Shown piece after piece: positions 37,922 to 38,214 of a stretch of 38,214 nucleotides of DNA. The stretch spans positions 1 through 38,214 of the forward strand of contig JALBYF010000107.1 in assembly GCA_023212725.1 (NCBI GenBank), read 5' to 3'. Made by a program: the position numbers and the translations under genes. How positions within the stretch are numbered: position 1 is the first letter of the stretch; each line of letters begins with the position of its first letter. This stretch comes from Tranzscheliella williamsii. Taxonomy: Eukaryota; Basidiomycota; Ustilaginomycetes; Ustilaginales; Ustilaginaceae. The notes under the pieces were generated by a model, which ran no database searches, was not told the origin of the DNA, and saw only the letters and a program-made list of their open reading frames with translations.

Positions 37922-38214
37922 GACTGAAAGGGTGGCTACAAAGGCTGATAAGGGGAAACTACAGATGCCCAGGATGGTGGTAGGAGTGAGGCGGCAATGT
38001 GAGTGTCGGCTGGGTTGCTGGTGACAACTTCTTAAGGGGGATGTGGGGGGAAGTGGAAGTTAGGGCTGACATGCGGACAGCGTATGTTAGAGCTTAGCCC
38101 CATTGCGTTGGTGTGACGTTTCGCAGCTATGCGTCAGTATAGGGGTTTGATAAAAACACGACAATGATTGATCACCGCACGACATTACCCGATAGCGATC
38201 TTGCACGAGCGCTT

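Noticed and set aside
1..38214. Transposon, viral, CRISPR or biosynthetic-cluster signals
   Set aside because: No transposase, reverse transcriptase, integrase, long terminal or inverted repeats, spaced repeats or backbone synthase seen on either strand.

Overview
The window is nuclear DNA from a basidiomycete fungus, most likely a smut-type member of the Ustilaginomycotina. Evidence: GC-rich, mostly intronless long genes; a few short introns (54-107 bp) with GT..AG ends and usually a CTGAC branch site; and eukaryotic proteins such as mitochondrial GUF1, PET191, a ubiquitin C-terminal hydrolase, GPI-anchored wall proteins and fungal MFS carriers. No rRNA, tRNA, CRISPR array, transposon or viral gene was found by eye.

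Layout. 1-430: 5' part of a zinc-type alcohol dehydrogenase (-), cut off or broken at the edge. 1622-3421: 14-TM vacuolar-type MFS amino-acid carrier (+). 3900-5585: secreted serine carboxypeptidase (-). 6526-9444: large F-box-like protein (-). 11104-12759: sugar-porter MFS (-). 14411-16686: GUF1/LepA (-), whose conserved C-terminus lies in a 40-nt second exon. 17001-18464: SAM-dependent methyltransferase (-). 19049-20878: mitochondrial 2-methylisocitrate lyase (+). 21246-22064: acetoacetate-decarboxylase-like protein (+). 23133-23648: small GPI-anchored protein (+). 24032-24442: PET191, three exons including a 12-nt first coding exon (-). 24708-26273: secreted/anchored alpha/beta hydrolase (-). 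27248-28693+stop: BTB protein with a split domain (+). 29350-30626: GPI-anchored GH16 glucanase-like enzyme, two exons (+). 31968-33824: DHA1-type MFS (+). 33947-34981 and 35595-36992: head-to-head pair resembling the alpha and beta subunits of succinyl-CoA ligase. 37116-37921: ubiquitin C-terminal hydrolase, two exons (-).

How they fit together. Most genes look like unrelated neighbours. Two themes recur. One is mitochondrial metabolism and assembly: GUF1, PET191, methylisocitrate lyase (which releases succinate and pyruvate) and the succinyl-CoA-ligase-like pair. The other is the cell surface: carboxypeptidase, small GPI protein, alpha/beta hydrolase and GH16, three of them between 23 and 31 kb.

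The most unusual item is the succinyl-CoA-ligase-like pair. The alpha-like protein keeps the phospho-histidine site. The beta-like protein keeps the C-terminal ligase domain but has lost the recognisable N-terminal ATP-grasp motifs. A second, sequence-level oddity is strong block-wise switching of G versus C on the coding strand inside genes.
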